Of a stretch of 64,000 bases of DNA, positions 1-11,395 are shown in pieces. A program made the translations under genes and the position numbers. Position 1 is the stretch's first letter. Each line of letters begins with the position of its first letter. This DNA comes from Impatiens glandulifera (lineage: Eukaryota; Streptophyta; Magnoliopsida; Ericales; Balsaminaceae): assembly GCF_907164915.1 (NCBI RefSeq), contig NC_061862.1, forward strand, positions 142,901,913 through 142,965,912, in the 5' to 3' direction. A model generated the notes under the pieces. That model was given only the letters and a program-made list of their open reading frames with translations, did no database searches and was not told where the DNA came from.

Positions 1-1319
1 CACATTCGTGTTGGTATCCTTTTTTAAATCACACACTTATATGATTTAAATCAATGATTTTCTAATCAAAAAATTGTCACACAATTCTTTTACAAATTTC
101 TTTTGTTATACTTATCATACAATGAATAAGATAACTATATCATAAATATTTAATTGAATAAAATATAATTTTTATACAAGAGATTAGAATGTTTATTCAT
201 ATATAAATCATTCTTCACATAATCTCTACATAGGAAATTAAAATATTTAATTAATTAAAATATTTATTTCAACACTTAATTTCTATCAAAGAAATTAGAA
301 TATTTAATCAAATAAATATTCACCATATCACATGATTTATACAAAAGAAATCATAATGTTTCAAGCATCTTTGACCGAAGTCGCTTAAACATTTATTTCC
401 GGTTGCACGTTTGCATCCCGTAATATCGGCACGTTTGCCACATTATTCTCAAATCAAACAATACTTTGCTTGTAATTATTTGATTTCAAAATTATCAAAT
501 ATATTATATTAAACCAAAATTAATATATCCACATATATATATGATATTATATATTATTCTTCTTTCATTTTAGTCACCACGATGACAAAACAACTATAAT
601 ATATATAGTCAATAAATCAGATACATAATATGTCATATATATTCTTAAACAAATATATATACAACTTCGTTTATCATTAAAAATACTGTTTAAAAATTAT
701 ATAATAATTAATTAGAATATTAATTATTACACTTAATTAGAATGTTGATCATTTATCTTTAATCGAATATAAAACTAACTAATTATAAAAATAAATATTC
801 ATGTCATCAATTATTCGTTTCTTAATTAATTAGATGACCTTTAACATTCTATAAGAAATCTTTGTCAATCAAAGAACACATGATTTCTGACAAATTCCAA
901 AATTATCTATTAAAATAAAAATAGATAGAAAACAAATCTTAATTTATATATATAAATTTCTAGATAATCATACTTATTATATACTTATTATGAATAACAT
1001 GAATCATTTTTATATTAGCTAATATGCATGATTTATATTAATAATCAATTAGCACATAATTAAATTAAATATAACTACAAATATATTTCATATCTTAATC
1101 GAAGCACTTACATTGCCATGTTTTGAACAATAATCGACGTTAAACGACTATGCATGCTCAGAATACATCTGAGTAGATTATTTTCATCAAGGCAATTTTT
1201 GCGAAGACAATTTCGACTAACATAGTCGTGTCTTTTTAAATGCATGATTATAATAAGTTCTAAAACAAATAACTTATTTAATCTCATTATACATATGACC
1301 TTCATTTTCTGTCATTATG
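1..1319. other. AT-rich spacer without genes
   Basis: Very AT-rich sequence with no open frame that looks coding on either strand. The only longer frame (65 codons, minus, 1108-1305) has no recognisable motif. Runs such as repeated atatat and ttaatta are typical of plant intergenic DNA. I see no RNA gene here. Confidence 0.7.
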
Positions 1320-1870
1320 AATCACATAATTTCTATAAAAGAAATTATTAGGATACCCAATTCATTTCATAATTTCTACATAAGAAATTATAATGATTTC
1401 AACCTTCATGATTAATGTCATTTAGACAAATCATATTATATATTTATATATATATTTTATAAAAATCATTATGAACCCATTAAACTCATAATTTTTACAC
1501 AAGAAAATTATAATGATTTTTACATCAAGACTCATGTCTGATTTCTACCAAGAAATCATTGACTACCCATTCATCTCATAATTTCTACACAAGAAATTAG
1601 AATGGTTTCAACATCAATGACTTTAACAAGTCTGATTTCTACCAAGAAATCATTGACAATCTCATTCATCTCATAATTTCTACACAAGAAATTGGAATGT
1701 TTTTAACATCAATGACCATAGTCATTTTAGTAGATCTGATTTCTACAAAAAGAAATCAAATTATCTCATTCTCATAATTTCTACACAAGAAATTGGAATA
1801 GTTTTAACATCAATGACCATAGTCATTTTAGTAAATCTGATTTCTACAAAAAGAAATCAAATCATCTCAT
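1320..1870. repeat. degenerate tandem repeat, period about 110 bp
   Basis: The phrase cataatttctacacaagaaatt recurs about five times, alternating with ctgatttctaccaagaaatca and with an 'acatcaatgac(c)' segment. The last two units (about 1670-1770 and 1770-1865) are almost identical and earlier units are more diverged. Each unit contains short inverted halves (gatttctac / aagaaatc) able to form a small hairpin. Similar but looser motifs occur at 180-360. No coding potential. Confidence 0.65.
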
Positions 1871-1945
1871 CAGTTGGATTTGAACACATGACCTCTGATT
1901 TCATTGTGTCTGAACTTTAAACCACTGCACCAATGCGCCATTTCA
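1871..1945 (-). mobile_element. tRNA-derived SINE head (box A and box B), minus strand
   Basis: Read on the minus strand, this has an RNA polymerase III box A-like segment (GGTGCAGTGGTTT, near 1921-1933) and, 35-45 nt downstream, a box B-like segment GTGTTCAAATCC (1876-1887). The spacing suits a tRNA-derived promoter. It does not fold into a full tRNA because the acceptor arms do not pair, so a SINE head is more likely than a tRNA gene. The SINE body would run leftwards into the repeat at 1320-1870, but I could not define its 3' end. Confidence 0.5.
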
Positions 1946-3457
1946 TTGTTGTACCGCTTTTATGACCTTTTGTCTTCTTTCTAGAGACAACTTATACTTC
2001 ATATTTGACTAGACTCTGTCAATCAATAAATATACACATTTAAAACGATAACTTATTACCATAATAAAATGTAATATATAAAACAATGTATATAAATAAA
2101 GATATCATCTCTTTTTATTTATTAAATCATCCTACCATATTCTTATTAATTATATTGCTTAATTAAAAAAAAAGGTATATATCATAATTAATTTTTTTCA
2201 AACTGAAACCATATGTTTCAATTATAATTAATTTTAACACCATAAATTTTATAAAAATTGAAAGCTAACATATTAGTTACTTTCTTATTTTTATTCATTA
2301 TTATTAATAATTTTAATAACCAACAAACATTTATTTAAAAATAAAATAAATTATTGTTTTCTAATTTATTTTCTAGAAAACTTTTGTATAATAAATATAC
2401 ATCATTTTTCTTTAGAATATTAGCTTATAAAGGTAAGCTTTCATACAAATAATATTAATAATAATTAACATTATATATATATACAATAAAGACTTATCTT
2501 TGTAGATTTTTCTATTCCTTTAGATTAACAACTTTATCTTGTCGAAATAATCGATCATCTGGTTTATAACATCATAACTCATATTCCTGAAACATCAAAG
2601 ACAAAAATTTCGATGGCACAAGCTACTAAATAACTTAGCACATGAAACTGTTTTAAGATTGTTAGAAATAACGTCTTGAAATAACAGAAAAATATATATA
2701 CATACGATGTTACAAATAAATAAAAATAAAATAAGATATACGAAGAACAATATCACCGTATTTGATGGTTGATTCGAGGCATGTGTTAGACACATTTCCC
2801 TTAAAACAGTTCCACCGTCTCCCCATGTGCTAGAGCTTATCACAGATGGCTGTCTCCCAGGGTACAACGAATCTAGTAGTGATTCAGCACCGAAATCACT
2901 ACACAACGAGCTTGATAAAGTACCTGAACTATCACCGGGTTTCAACGGAAAAATCGAACAAAGAACTCGAAGAACACTCACAAAACAAGAAGAAGGCTTT
3001 TGGAATTCTAGAGTGAGAAAGATGAAGGATAAAGAAGTTTTTGTAAAATGAATAATGAATGGGTATATATTGTTGAGAATTAAACCTGTAAATAAAACCA
3101 TCCAAACGTTTATTAGCAATAAATATTGCTCATTCATTTGTTAATTAATCCATAACTAATTAACATCAGCCTATACGTTGATTTACAGAAATGCAATGTT
3201 AGACATTCAATGCTAATGCTAGCTAATTGAAGAGTCCATACGTTAGCCAATATGCCAATTAAAGCTAAATGTTTATCCTAACATTATGCTTTAATTTTCT
3301 AATTAGGCATTAAATATTAATTAAACAATTAATATTTAATTATAATTTGGATTAAATTCACCGTTAATTCACGTTTGAATTTGTGTGAATTTTATTTGAT
3401 TTTATTTATTTACAATCTTATTTCCATTCATTAATGGAATTAGCTTAATTCCAACAC
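1946..3457. other. AT-rich spacer with one GC-richer open segment
   Basis: Mostly AT-rich. Positions 2760-3050 stand out by higher GC and are open on both strands: 180 codons minus (2595-3137) and 74 codons plus (2827-3051). The minus frame has a serine-rich stretch around SSGTLSSS and a hydrophobic C-terminal tail encoded by AT-rich DNA, so at most part of it is real. I recognise no family. It may be a gene fragment carried by a transposon or a decayed exon. Nothing else is seen in this stretch. Confidence 0.3.
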
Positions 3458-5261
3458 CATCAAGAATTGTATGGACTTGCGACTAGTCTTGAAAATTTCT
3501 TCCAATATAAATGTGGACGCTAACAATCTCACATTTTTAACACAGCCTGTATCAGCCTCAATCGTGGTCGGATTCAAAAGTTATGGTTATTAGAAGTTTC
3601 AATTGATTCATATTGATTCATATAGGTTGAAAAGCAAAACTTGAAAAAGACTAGCTTCAAAATTTATAACTTGGCCTACACTTGACCATTGGCCTTGATT
3701 CAAAGATCAAGGTGTAGTTCAACTAGTTCCTACAAACCTAAAATCATCCCATTCGTAGTTGAATGGAAGAATAGGTTTGTTTAACTCGCCAACCGAGTTA
3801 CCCATTTTCCTGAAAACAAAAATCCTAAGTTACACTTGTCTAAGGGTATTTAAGGAAATTGTCTCATTAAATTTTGTACGGTGGATTCATTTGTTTGAAT
3901 TCTTGTTCAATTGCTTGGTTAACCTCGCTGTTAGAGTTCCTAAGTTTGATGAGTTTAGTTAGGAATATTATAGGTCGAGAATAACATCATTTCTTGATAT
4001 TCTCCTCCCCGGGATTATCGAGTTTTGGTCGTGAAAGGAAGAACTCCTGATCAGTTCTTTAACGTTGTTTTAGAAGGACTCTTCGACGAGGCGTTGATGC
4101 AACTGAAGCTCCAGACGATGAAATATGATATTGTGTTGTTCATGGATATGGTGCATCGATGAAGAAGAACTTACAGACAGTATCGCCCTTAGTTATCAGA
4201 TCTGTAGGGGAAATATGTATGTCATTCGCCATAAAATCTTCCAGGGCATCGATAACGTTGGGAACCGGCGACATGCAGATGGAGGAAGACGACGAACTAA
4301 TTTTTTCAACATTTCTTTTATTCATTCGATTCCTCCAAGTTCCAAGGCACATTCAAGTTAGCCCTTGGATTTTCTAGATGTTTAAAATTACCTAGGAACT
4401 TTAATTAAGGATTAATTATTTAATTCTGAATTAAATAGGCCTATAGACTATTTCTCTTGTGAAATTTTAACCCCCAAATTCCCAATTCGAATTATTTTCA
4501 GAGAATTCGAATTCATTTGGTCCCTGGACTATTGTTAACGTTCAATTTGACCCTCCATCTTTATATTCATCCAATTGTTGATATAATGTTTCAATTTCTA
4601 ACTTTTGAGAAATTTCTTAAGACTTGTTTGGTTTATTTTATACCAAACTATATTGGTTCTTCAATTAGAGCCTCTAAATGATTTAAGAAAATATTCCAAA
4701 ATTCAAGGATGGTCTAAAATATTTTTTCCAACGTTAATAATATTTCCACAAAATTTGGGGCTCGTTTTAAAAATGACTTTCTTTGGAACGTTCATGTCTT
4801 GAGTTCGTAGCTTGGAAAATTATGAAATTTTTGCAGTAGGTTTAAAAAATAATTGTTGACCTCCAAGAAATTTTCAGATTGTGGTTCATATGTGTGCCCA
4901 ATGAGCGCATACAAGATTCTATTTCATCTTTTTAATTCTAGGAAAACCTAACGAGAGTCCATAATTATCTTTGGACTGAGAATTGGGTATCCTATTAAAT
5001 AGACTCAAGACACGATAAATAGAAATCAAGAGAACTCTTATGGATTAATGCCAATCTGTATTGGAATCTAATAAGATATATAATTATTCCTTCTAGATTA
5101 GAGACAAGATTAGGCTTACACAAGTAAAAGAATTATGAAATCAGAATGCAAACGTGTAACGTACCTTCATAAACAAATGTCCAACTACATTTAGTAGAGA
5201 CTATCCCACGAGATAGGCACATACGACATATCTGTTGCAACCCTTTCTTAATTCATAATTA

Positions 5262-6968
5262 TAGACACTCAATTTTTACACACCGAATTTAAAATGAGTC
5301 TGCCTAGTTCGGTAGGATGTTCATACTTGATTATTGGACCAGAAGAGAAAAATGTAAAAATCACTTTTTGAAATTGTCTCGAAAGGATCCTTGACTAGCG
5401 GTCTAAACACCAATTTCCAAAAATACTCTAGCTTCATATATTTTCATACGTTCAGAATGACCGTCTTGAAAAATTATGAAGTTTGAATATAATATTGTTG
5501 ATTGACAAAATATGTCAAACAACTAGTTCGGGGCTCATTTGTGTGTGCAAATATCAATTTTAAAAAAGTCGGGATTTAGTAAACCTAAAACATTCAGATT
5601 AACCGATTCAAAAAATCTTGGATTTTGAGTATAATATCATTTTAGCAATTTTGTGTAGAAGGCCTTCAAAAGAGAAAAAACGTCAAAATTGAGTTGAAAC
5701 GGGCGAGTTGGAGCAGCTCAACGAAGGTTAACGCGCTAGGTTTCACACCTAAAGACATTCAAAAATGTGTGTTGTTGTCATCTTGATGTCAGGTGCGTGG
5801 CTCATTTGAAAATCGGTTAAAATCATGCATTTTTGGTTGATTTTCGCTGAAGAAAATCTGGAGGCTCCTTCAACTTAAAAAATTTCACCCAAGATACCAT
5901 ACTCAATCAATTTGGTGTTCTTAGTTGTTTTGGAAATATTGAAGAGTGGTCTACCATTTTTTTTCATGCCCGAATAAACATCGACGCTCTTAGCCCATCA
6001 AATTGGCGGTTGAAAAGATGCGACCAAGACATGATCAAATTGGACATGCTCTCGGTGTTTAATTCATAACTAATGTTATATGGCTTAGTGTTTAGATTAC
6101 GATATATGGTATGAAAGTTGAGATGCAAACCGATCGAATGACACCGGTTCCGCATCTCCATTCAACGGCTAATATAGTCAATTCAGTTCGACAACACAAT
6201 GCAACTTCACCCACTTCGTTATAGGAGTGAACTGGAGCATGGGGTGACTTTGAAAATTAATATCTTTTGTTTGATTCAACCATTTTGAGGAAACGAGATA
6301 CCATTTAAAAGAAATTTGAATTATCTTTCATTTTATACTATGTAGAGCCCATGACTCAACTTACACCCCACGTGAGGTCTCCCGTAAGCTAAGTTGTTCA
6401 TTTCAAGACCCATGGCGTTCCATCGAAATTATATTGATCTGCAGCTAGTCTTGAAGATTTATTTCAACACTAAAGTGGAATCTAACAAGCTCAACTTTCC
6501 AACGCATGCTGGCTCAACCCAAATGGTGGCTTGAGTAAAAGGTTATGTTTTTTTGAATTTTCGGTTGATCCAAAATGAAATGAAACTGAAGCTAGAAAAG
6601 TCCTAAATTCAAAATTGTGTAACTTGATCTACACTTGACCATTTGACCGGAGTAAATGTTTAAAATGCAGAGTGACCGGTAACCTACACAAAAAAAATAA
6701 GCCCATGTGCGGCTATGAAGGAATTTAAGTTGGTTCGACCTGCTGAAAAAGTTATCGGTTTTCTAAAATTCCTAATTCCTAAGTTACCCTTGCCCAAGGG
6801 GTATTTAAAGAGTTTGCCTCTATGGGGGATTGTAGTTACGACCAGGGGTTATTCATTTGTCTAATTTTGAGAGGATAGTGAGACTTGAGAGCAAAACAAC
6901 CAAAACAAGAACAACCTGAAGGTGATTCCAGCCATTCTTGAGGATTCTGGAGAAGTCGATTCAAATTC
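5262..6968 (+). mobile_element. gypsy-type LTR fragment, split by the copia LTR
   Basis: Begins tagacactcaattttta, the same start as the related segments at 9898, 55820 and 58739 and, inverted, at 43510. It contains a putative TATA region (aaggggtatttaaagag, near 6800) in the position where the solo LTR at 39644-42025 has its TATA box on the other strand. It is interrupted at 6968 by a copia LTR. Assignment to Ty3/gypsy rests on this similarity and on the linked gag and leader sequences elsewhere in the window. No coding. Confidence 0.55.
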
Positions 6969-8346
6969 TGTTAGATAAAATAGATAGTGTAAATTAGTAA
7001 GTAATTAACTATCTAAAGAACTTAACTAAATTCATCTTTGTGTAGGAAATGCATAAATCGGCTTCTATTTTTTATTAGTGTGACCGGTCGACTGATATTG
7101 AAAAGACGGCGCAAACCAGGATCATCTAAAACAAACAATTTATTCGGCTATCTTTACAACGGAACTAGTAGAGGATCGACTCGACAGTGAAAAATGGTTT
7201 TACCGCTCAACTTCATGATCGGTAAACTTATCATCTATACCTCAGAGAGAAATCGGCTTCTATTCTTCATTAGTATGACTGGTCGACCGATACTGAAAAG
7301 ACGGCACCACTAGTGGTCTGTCCGATAAAATACTTGGTATAATTCCAAGATTCTATACAAAAACAATCTATAAGATGATCGATAGCTTGACCGATTAGAG
7401 ACCAAGCTAGTCTTATGCTAAGATAGATCTACTTTGAGAGCGGCCGACAAGTTCCATTTCAGTGCAATATAGAAGAGAGCTTTCAAACATACAGAATTTA
7501 TTATTGCCATTTTTATACAAGTCTGATGATATCTTTTGGGAAGCAAAAGACTGTCAAAAATATTCAGATACCTATTTTGGTATAAGTCTAACAAAAGTCC
7601 ACTTGGAGCATATGTCTTCCAACCTAATACAAATCTCTAAATCATTAGAAGACAAAGATGTTTGCTGATTTTCTCCTTAAGAAGTATTAAACGCATCAAA
7701 TTCCATGCTATACCTTTTTGGTCAACCAATTAGATTCAAGAAATAAAAGACTACCATGAAAGTATCCGTTGAGAATGAGAAATATGACCGTTGTCATATC
7801 TCACTATTTAAGAGACTTGAAGAACAACAACAACATACAAAAACAAGACAGCAAGATACAACCGAACTTAGAACCGAATCAAAAGCTTCAAACTATCCAT
7901 GTTATTCACATATTGTCTAACGCATTAAGTGTATTACAAGTTCATCTATTCTGTGTGAGTAGTGAGTGTTGTAACTTGAAAACGAGTAGTAAATAAGCCT
8001 CAGTTATTCGACTTATTGTAAACTGTGGTGAATATTCTAAGTGAATATCATTCTCGACGTTTGAGAAGAAGAGGTGACGTAGGAGCTTTATCTCTGAACA
8101 TCCATAAATCATGTGTCGTGTCTCTTTTCTATTCCATACTTTCTTACTACTGTCCAAAACCGTGTGTGTGTTGCTTCAAATCGAAACAAATATTTCCGCA
8201 CTTGAACTCGATTCAAAAGTTTGTGACCGTTTACGTAGTATAGAGATCGATATTAACTTCTAACCGAGTTAATATCAACTAGCGTTTTGTGTAAACGTTC
8301 GTCCTAGCGAGACTCTCAGTCTCCTCCGGTGATCCCGATCCTAACA
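6969..8346 (+). mobile_element. Ty1/copia 5' LTR (repeat copy 1)
   Basis: Begins TGTTAG and ends CTAACA, a perfect 6-bp terminal inverted repeat, 1378 bp. It is followed two bases later by an initiator tRNA-Met primer binding site. The 5 bases before it (aattc) are the same in the sister copy at 60280-61652, so the two LTRs descend from one insertion that was duplicated later. The element body is lost in this copy apart from the primer site. Short frames inside (7462-7668, 7769-7996) are not genes. Confidence 0.85.
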
Positions 8347-8348
8347 AG

Positions 8349-8360
8349 TGGTATTAGAGC
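8349..8360 (+). promoter_or_regulatory. tRNA-iMet primer binding site
   Basis: TGGTATTAGAGC, one mismatch from the usual plant TGGTATCAGAGC, two bases after the LTR end. It is where initiator tRNA-Met would prime minus-strand DNA synthesis. The same site and spacing occur at 61655. Confidence 0.85.
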
Positions 8361-8382
8361 GACTAGTCTCTATACTCTATAA

Positions 8383-8669
8383 ATGGAAACGGGACAGTAG
8401 AACCGAACAATGAGAACCAAGTTGTTGTAGCTATTCTGATCATGAAAACCAAATCACCTAATTCCAATATAGAGTTTAGGTTAACACACTACCCCATTTA
8501 GCTTAAGCATTAGAAAATTAAAGGAAAGAATAATAGTATTACCAGGCGAGAAAATAGAAATTGATCTCCCTTCTTTAACTTAGGGTAAAATGGAGAAAAA
8601 AACGAAAATGATAGAGAATAAGAGATGAGGAAGAGAAGGATGATAGGTTAGATAAAATGATTTTTTTTT

Positions 8670-8704
<35 letters not shown>

Positions 8705-9010
8705 AAAATATTATTAATATAATATATCACTGTTTTTTTTTAATGGAATATTTATAATTGTTTTTATTAAATAATTTTTTAAAGATTAAAATACCTGAAT
8801 TTTTTTTAATGTATCTTTTAAAATATTAAAATTTTGTTTAATTTTATCCAAGTTTAAAACGTAGGTAAAATTTAAAAATATATTAACGGGTTAAAATTAG
8901 TTAAATATTTAAAATTTAAATTGTTTTAAAACAACGAGTCCGGTACCCATCAGTTCCGAACCGATATTTCGGATAATTTAAATACCCGTTTTTTCGGGGC
9001 AAAATCGGGT
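8383..9010 (+). mobile_element. hAT-type MITE, truncated copy
   Basis: Matches the interior of the complete MITE at 61918-62786, but both ends are missing and the first 40 bp (aatggaaacggg onwards) are inverted relative to the complete copy. It includes a TA microsatellite at about 8672-8702 and a 3' tract with cggttccgaacc-like and cccgttttttcgg motifs. The right end stops abruptly where repeat copy 2 begins. Confidence 0.7.
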
Positions 9011-9189
9011 CCGTTTTTTCCGAACTTTAATATAAATAATTAGTCAACTATCTTAATGTCTCATCCTTTAACTTTTAACAAAGTGAGATGTAATATTACT
9101 CTAAAAAAAAAAGTGGTCAAAGGTAATAAACAATTAGTGATAATTATTTTTAGAATTAAGGTCAAATAAGTAAGGCAACAATTAAGTTG

Positions 9190-9199
9190 TATATATAAT
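9190..9199 (+). promoter_or_regulatory. TATA box of defensin-like gene 1
   Basis: tatatataat, 32-41 bases before the ATG at 9231, conserved in the sister gene at 55123. The distance would give a very short 5' leader. The ATG context (caccATGG) is favourable. Confidence 0.5.
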
Positions 9200-9230
9200 T
9201 ACTACTTGATGTAGAGAAGAGACCATCACC

Positions 9231-9594
9231 ATGGCAAAGTTATATTCATTTTTCATGATGGCTCTTGTTGTATCAAGTAAGTATGAACATACATATCCTT
9301 AACTAATTACTTTATCTTCCTTATAGTATGTTATGCTAATAATAAAAACAATATTTATGATCATGGTTATTTTTTGTGATAATAGTGTTTGGATTAACTG
9401 TGATCAAGACTGAAGGTGTACCCTACCAAAACTCTTATGATAATAAATTGTCTAAGATAGGGTCTACAAAAGGCTGCTCACCAATTGAATGTTTAAAGCA
9501 TTGTAAAAGATTCGGTCCGAACGCATTTGGAGTATGTTCTCGTCTTAGTTTGTCCGATCCTAATTACATATGCAGTTGCACTCTGAAACCATAG
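9231..9594 (+). CDS. defensin-like secreted cysteine-rich peptide 1 (two exons)
   Basis: Exon 1 is 9231-9276, the intron 9277-9385 (GT...AG, phase 1), and exon 2 9386-9594, giving 84 residues. The N-terminus (MAKLYSFFMMALVVSM...) is a hydrophobic signal peptide interrupted by the intron, the usual structure of plant defensin-like genes. Cleavage probably lies near TEG/VPY. The mature peptide has six cysteines spaced C-x4-C-x3-C-x10-C-x11-C-x-C. CxxxC, a GxC-like 'GVC' and CxC together are the cysteine-stabilised alpha-beta signature. Eight-cysteine plant defensins are longer, so this is a reduced defensin-like or SCR/LCR-type peptide. It would be secreted, and a role in defence or in pollen-pistil signalling is possible but not shown. 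The paralogue is at 55164. Family confidence is good; function is unknown. Confidence 0.75.
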
Positions 9595-9897
9595 TCAAGT
9601 TTTCTTATATCTATCCAAATTTATCTCTTAAACTTTCTTATGAATATCTTCTGTAAAAGAAGAAAAATCTAATCAATAATAATATATGATATTATAAGTA
9701 TTATTGTGATTTATTTCATCAATTAATGATTTCGATAGAAAGAAAATACAAATCTAGAAAGATTATGGACAATATTGATTTATTTCAACCACCCAATGCT
9801 TACATAAAAATATTTGATATAATAAAATCATAAATTAAATTAACATATTAATTTTGTTGGATCCAACTCATGTAATGATATTGGAAAATATGAGCGG
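9595..9897 (+). other. 3' flank of defensin-like gene 1
   Basis: AT-rich and non-coding, near-identical to 55517-55819. It contains aataataatatatg and ataataaaatcataaa stretches that could act as polyadenylation signals. No other gene. Confidence 0.5.
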
Positions 9898-11395
9898 TAG
9901 ACACTTAATTTTTACACCCCAAAATTATATAAATTGACCCGATCTAGTATGATGTTTATATTTAATTATCGGACCAGGGAGCAAAAATTAGAAATCACTT
10001 TTTGGAATTGTTTGAAGTAACCCTCGAGTAGCGGTCCAAACGCCAATTTCCAAAAATACTCGAGATTCATATGTTTTCATACGTTCAGAATGATCGTCTT
10101 TAAAATCATGAAATTTGAATATAATATTGTGTTGGACAAAATATACCATATAACTAGTTCATGGCTTGATTGTGTCCAAATGTCATTTTTCATAAAAAGT
10201 CGGAATTTGGGAAATCTAAAATGTTTAGATTGACTGGTTCAAAAATAAGAATTTTGTGTATAATATTGTTGTTAGCAATTTTGTGCAGAAGTCCATCAAT
10301 AAGGCAAAAATGTCAAAAGCGGAGTTGAACTAGGCGAGTCAAGAGCGGGTCAACGAATGACAACGCGTCAGGCTGCGCACCAATATTGAATGCGCATGCT
10401 GACATCATGTTGATGCCAGATGCCAAATTATTTGAAAAAAATGCCCAAATCATGTATATTTAGGGTGTTTTTTGCTTAAGATATTTTGGAAAGACCCTCA
10501 ACTTAGAAAAAAAATATAGGCCGCTATACTCAACGAAATTAGTTGTTATTAGATGATTTAAAAATCTTGAAGAGTTCTCTATGATTTTCGTTTATTTCCA
10601 AAACGATGTTGACGCTCTTAACCCCTAGAATCGGCGGTACAAAACGATACGACTAAGACGAGATCAAACTAGACAAGTTTATGGTGAATAATTCATAACT
10701 AAAGTTATAGTGCTTTGTTTTTAATTGTAGCCTATGGTTGAAAAGCTAAGACGTAGACCGTTCGAATGCCACCATTCTTGCATCTCCATTTAACGGTTAA
10801 AGTAGTCTATTTAGCACAAAAACCTGATGAAGGTTCAACACTTTTTTACTAGAATGAACTGAAGCATTGGGGTGACTTTGAGAATTCATATCTTTTATTT
10901 GGATAAACCATTTTGAGAAAATAGGATACCGTTGGAAAAACCTTTGAGCTTTTCTTTATTTTGATACTAAGTAAAACTCATGGCTCGACCTACTACCCAT
11001 GCTTGATCGCCCGAAAGCCAAGTTGTTTACTTTGAGACCCTCGACGCTCCATCAAGAATTGTATGGATTTGCGACTAGTCTTTAAAATTTCTTCCAATAT
11101 AAATGTGGACACTAACAAACTCACATTTTTAACACAGCCTGTATCAGCCTCAATGGTGGTCAGATTCAAAAGTTATGGTTATTAGAAGTTTCAATTGATT
11201 CATATTGGCTGAAAAACAAAACTTTAAAAAGACTAGCTTCAAATGTATAACTTGGCCTATACTTGACCATTGGCCTTGATTCAAAGATCAATGTGTAGTT
11301 CATCTAGTTCCTACAAACCTAGAATCATCCCATGCATAGTCGAAGGAAATTGTCTCATTAAATTTTGTACGGTAGATTCAATTTCAAGGTTTACA
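9898..11395 (+). mobile_element. gypsy-type LTR segment, truncated
   Basis: Starts tagacacttaattttta and aligns with 55820-57360 and, more distantly, with 5262-6760 (shared phrases such as agtagcggtccaaacgccaatttccaaa, written here in part). It is a diverged member of the same LTR family as the segment at 5262. No coding capacity. Confidence 0.55.

Larger units (their letters stand above)
3458..9010 (+). repeat. direct repeat unit, copy 1 (left-truncated)
   Basis: Matches 56935-62740 along its length with scattered substitutions and small indels, in the same orientation and order: gypsy-type LTR segment, second gypsy-type LTR segment from 5262, copia LTR 6969-8346, primer binding site, and hAT MITE body to 9010. 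It lacks the left 2 kb of the unit, including the defensin-like gene. The junction with copy 2 is near 9010-9025, where the MITE is cut about 60-80 bp short of its end. Short frames repeated in both copies (for example 4140-4352 and 5964-6161) are chance frames inside these LTRs. Confidence 0.85.
9025..11395 (+). repeat. direct repeat unit, copy 2 (left part only)
   Basis: Matches 54955-57360 in the same orientation: AT-rich promoter region, defensin-like gene, then a gypsy-type LTR segment starting at 9898 (tagacactta). From 11052 it also matches 3462 onwards, which shows that this segment and copy 1 are parts of the same unit. It ends near 11395 with small internal deletions and passes into gypsy leader sequence. 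Confidence 0.85.

Noticed and set aside
1871..1945. A tRNA gene
   Set aside because: Box A and box B are present but acceptor, anticodon and T arms do not pair properly. The same holds for 15438-15493 and 45969-46021, so all three are called SINEs.
4125..4361. Frames conserved between 4125-4377 and 57602-57838 on both strands
   Set aside because: Conserved because the whole 7.8-kb unit is duplicated. The frames lie in LTR-type DNA, overlap on both strands and contain no domain.
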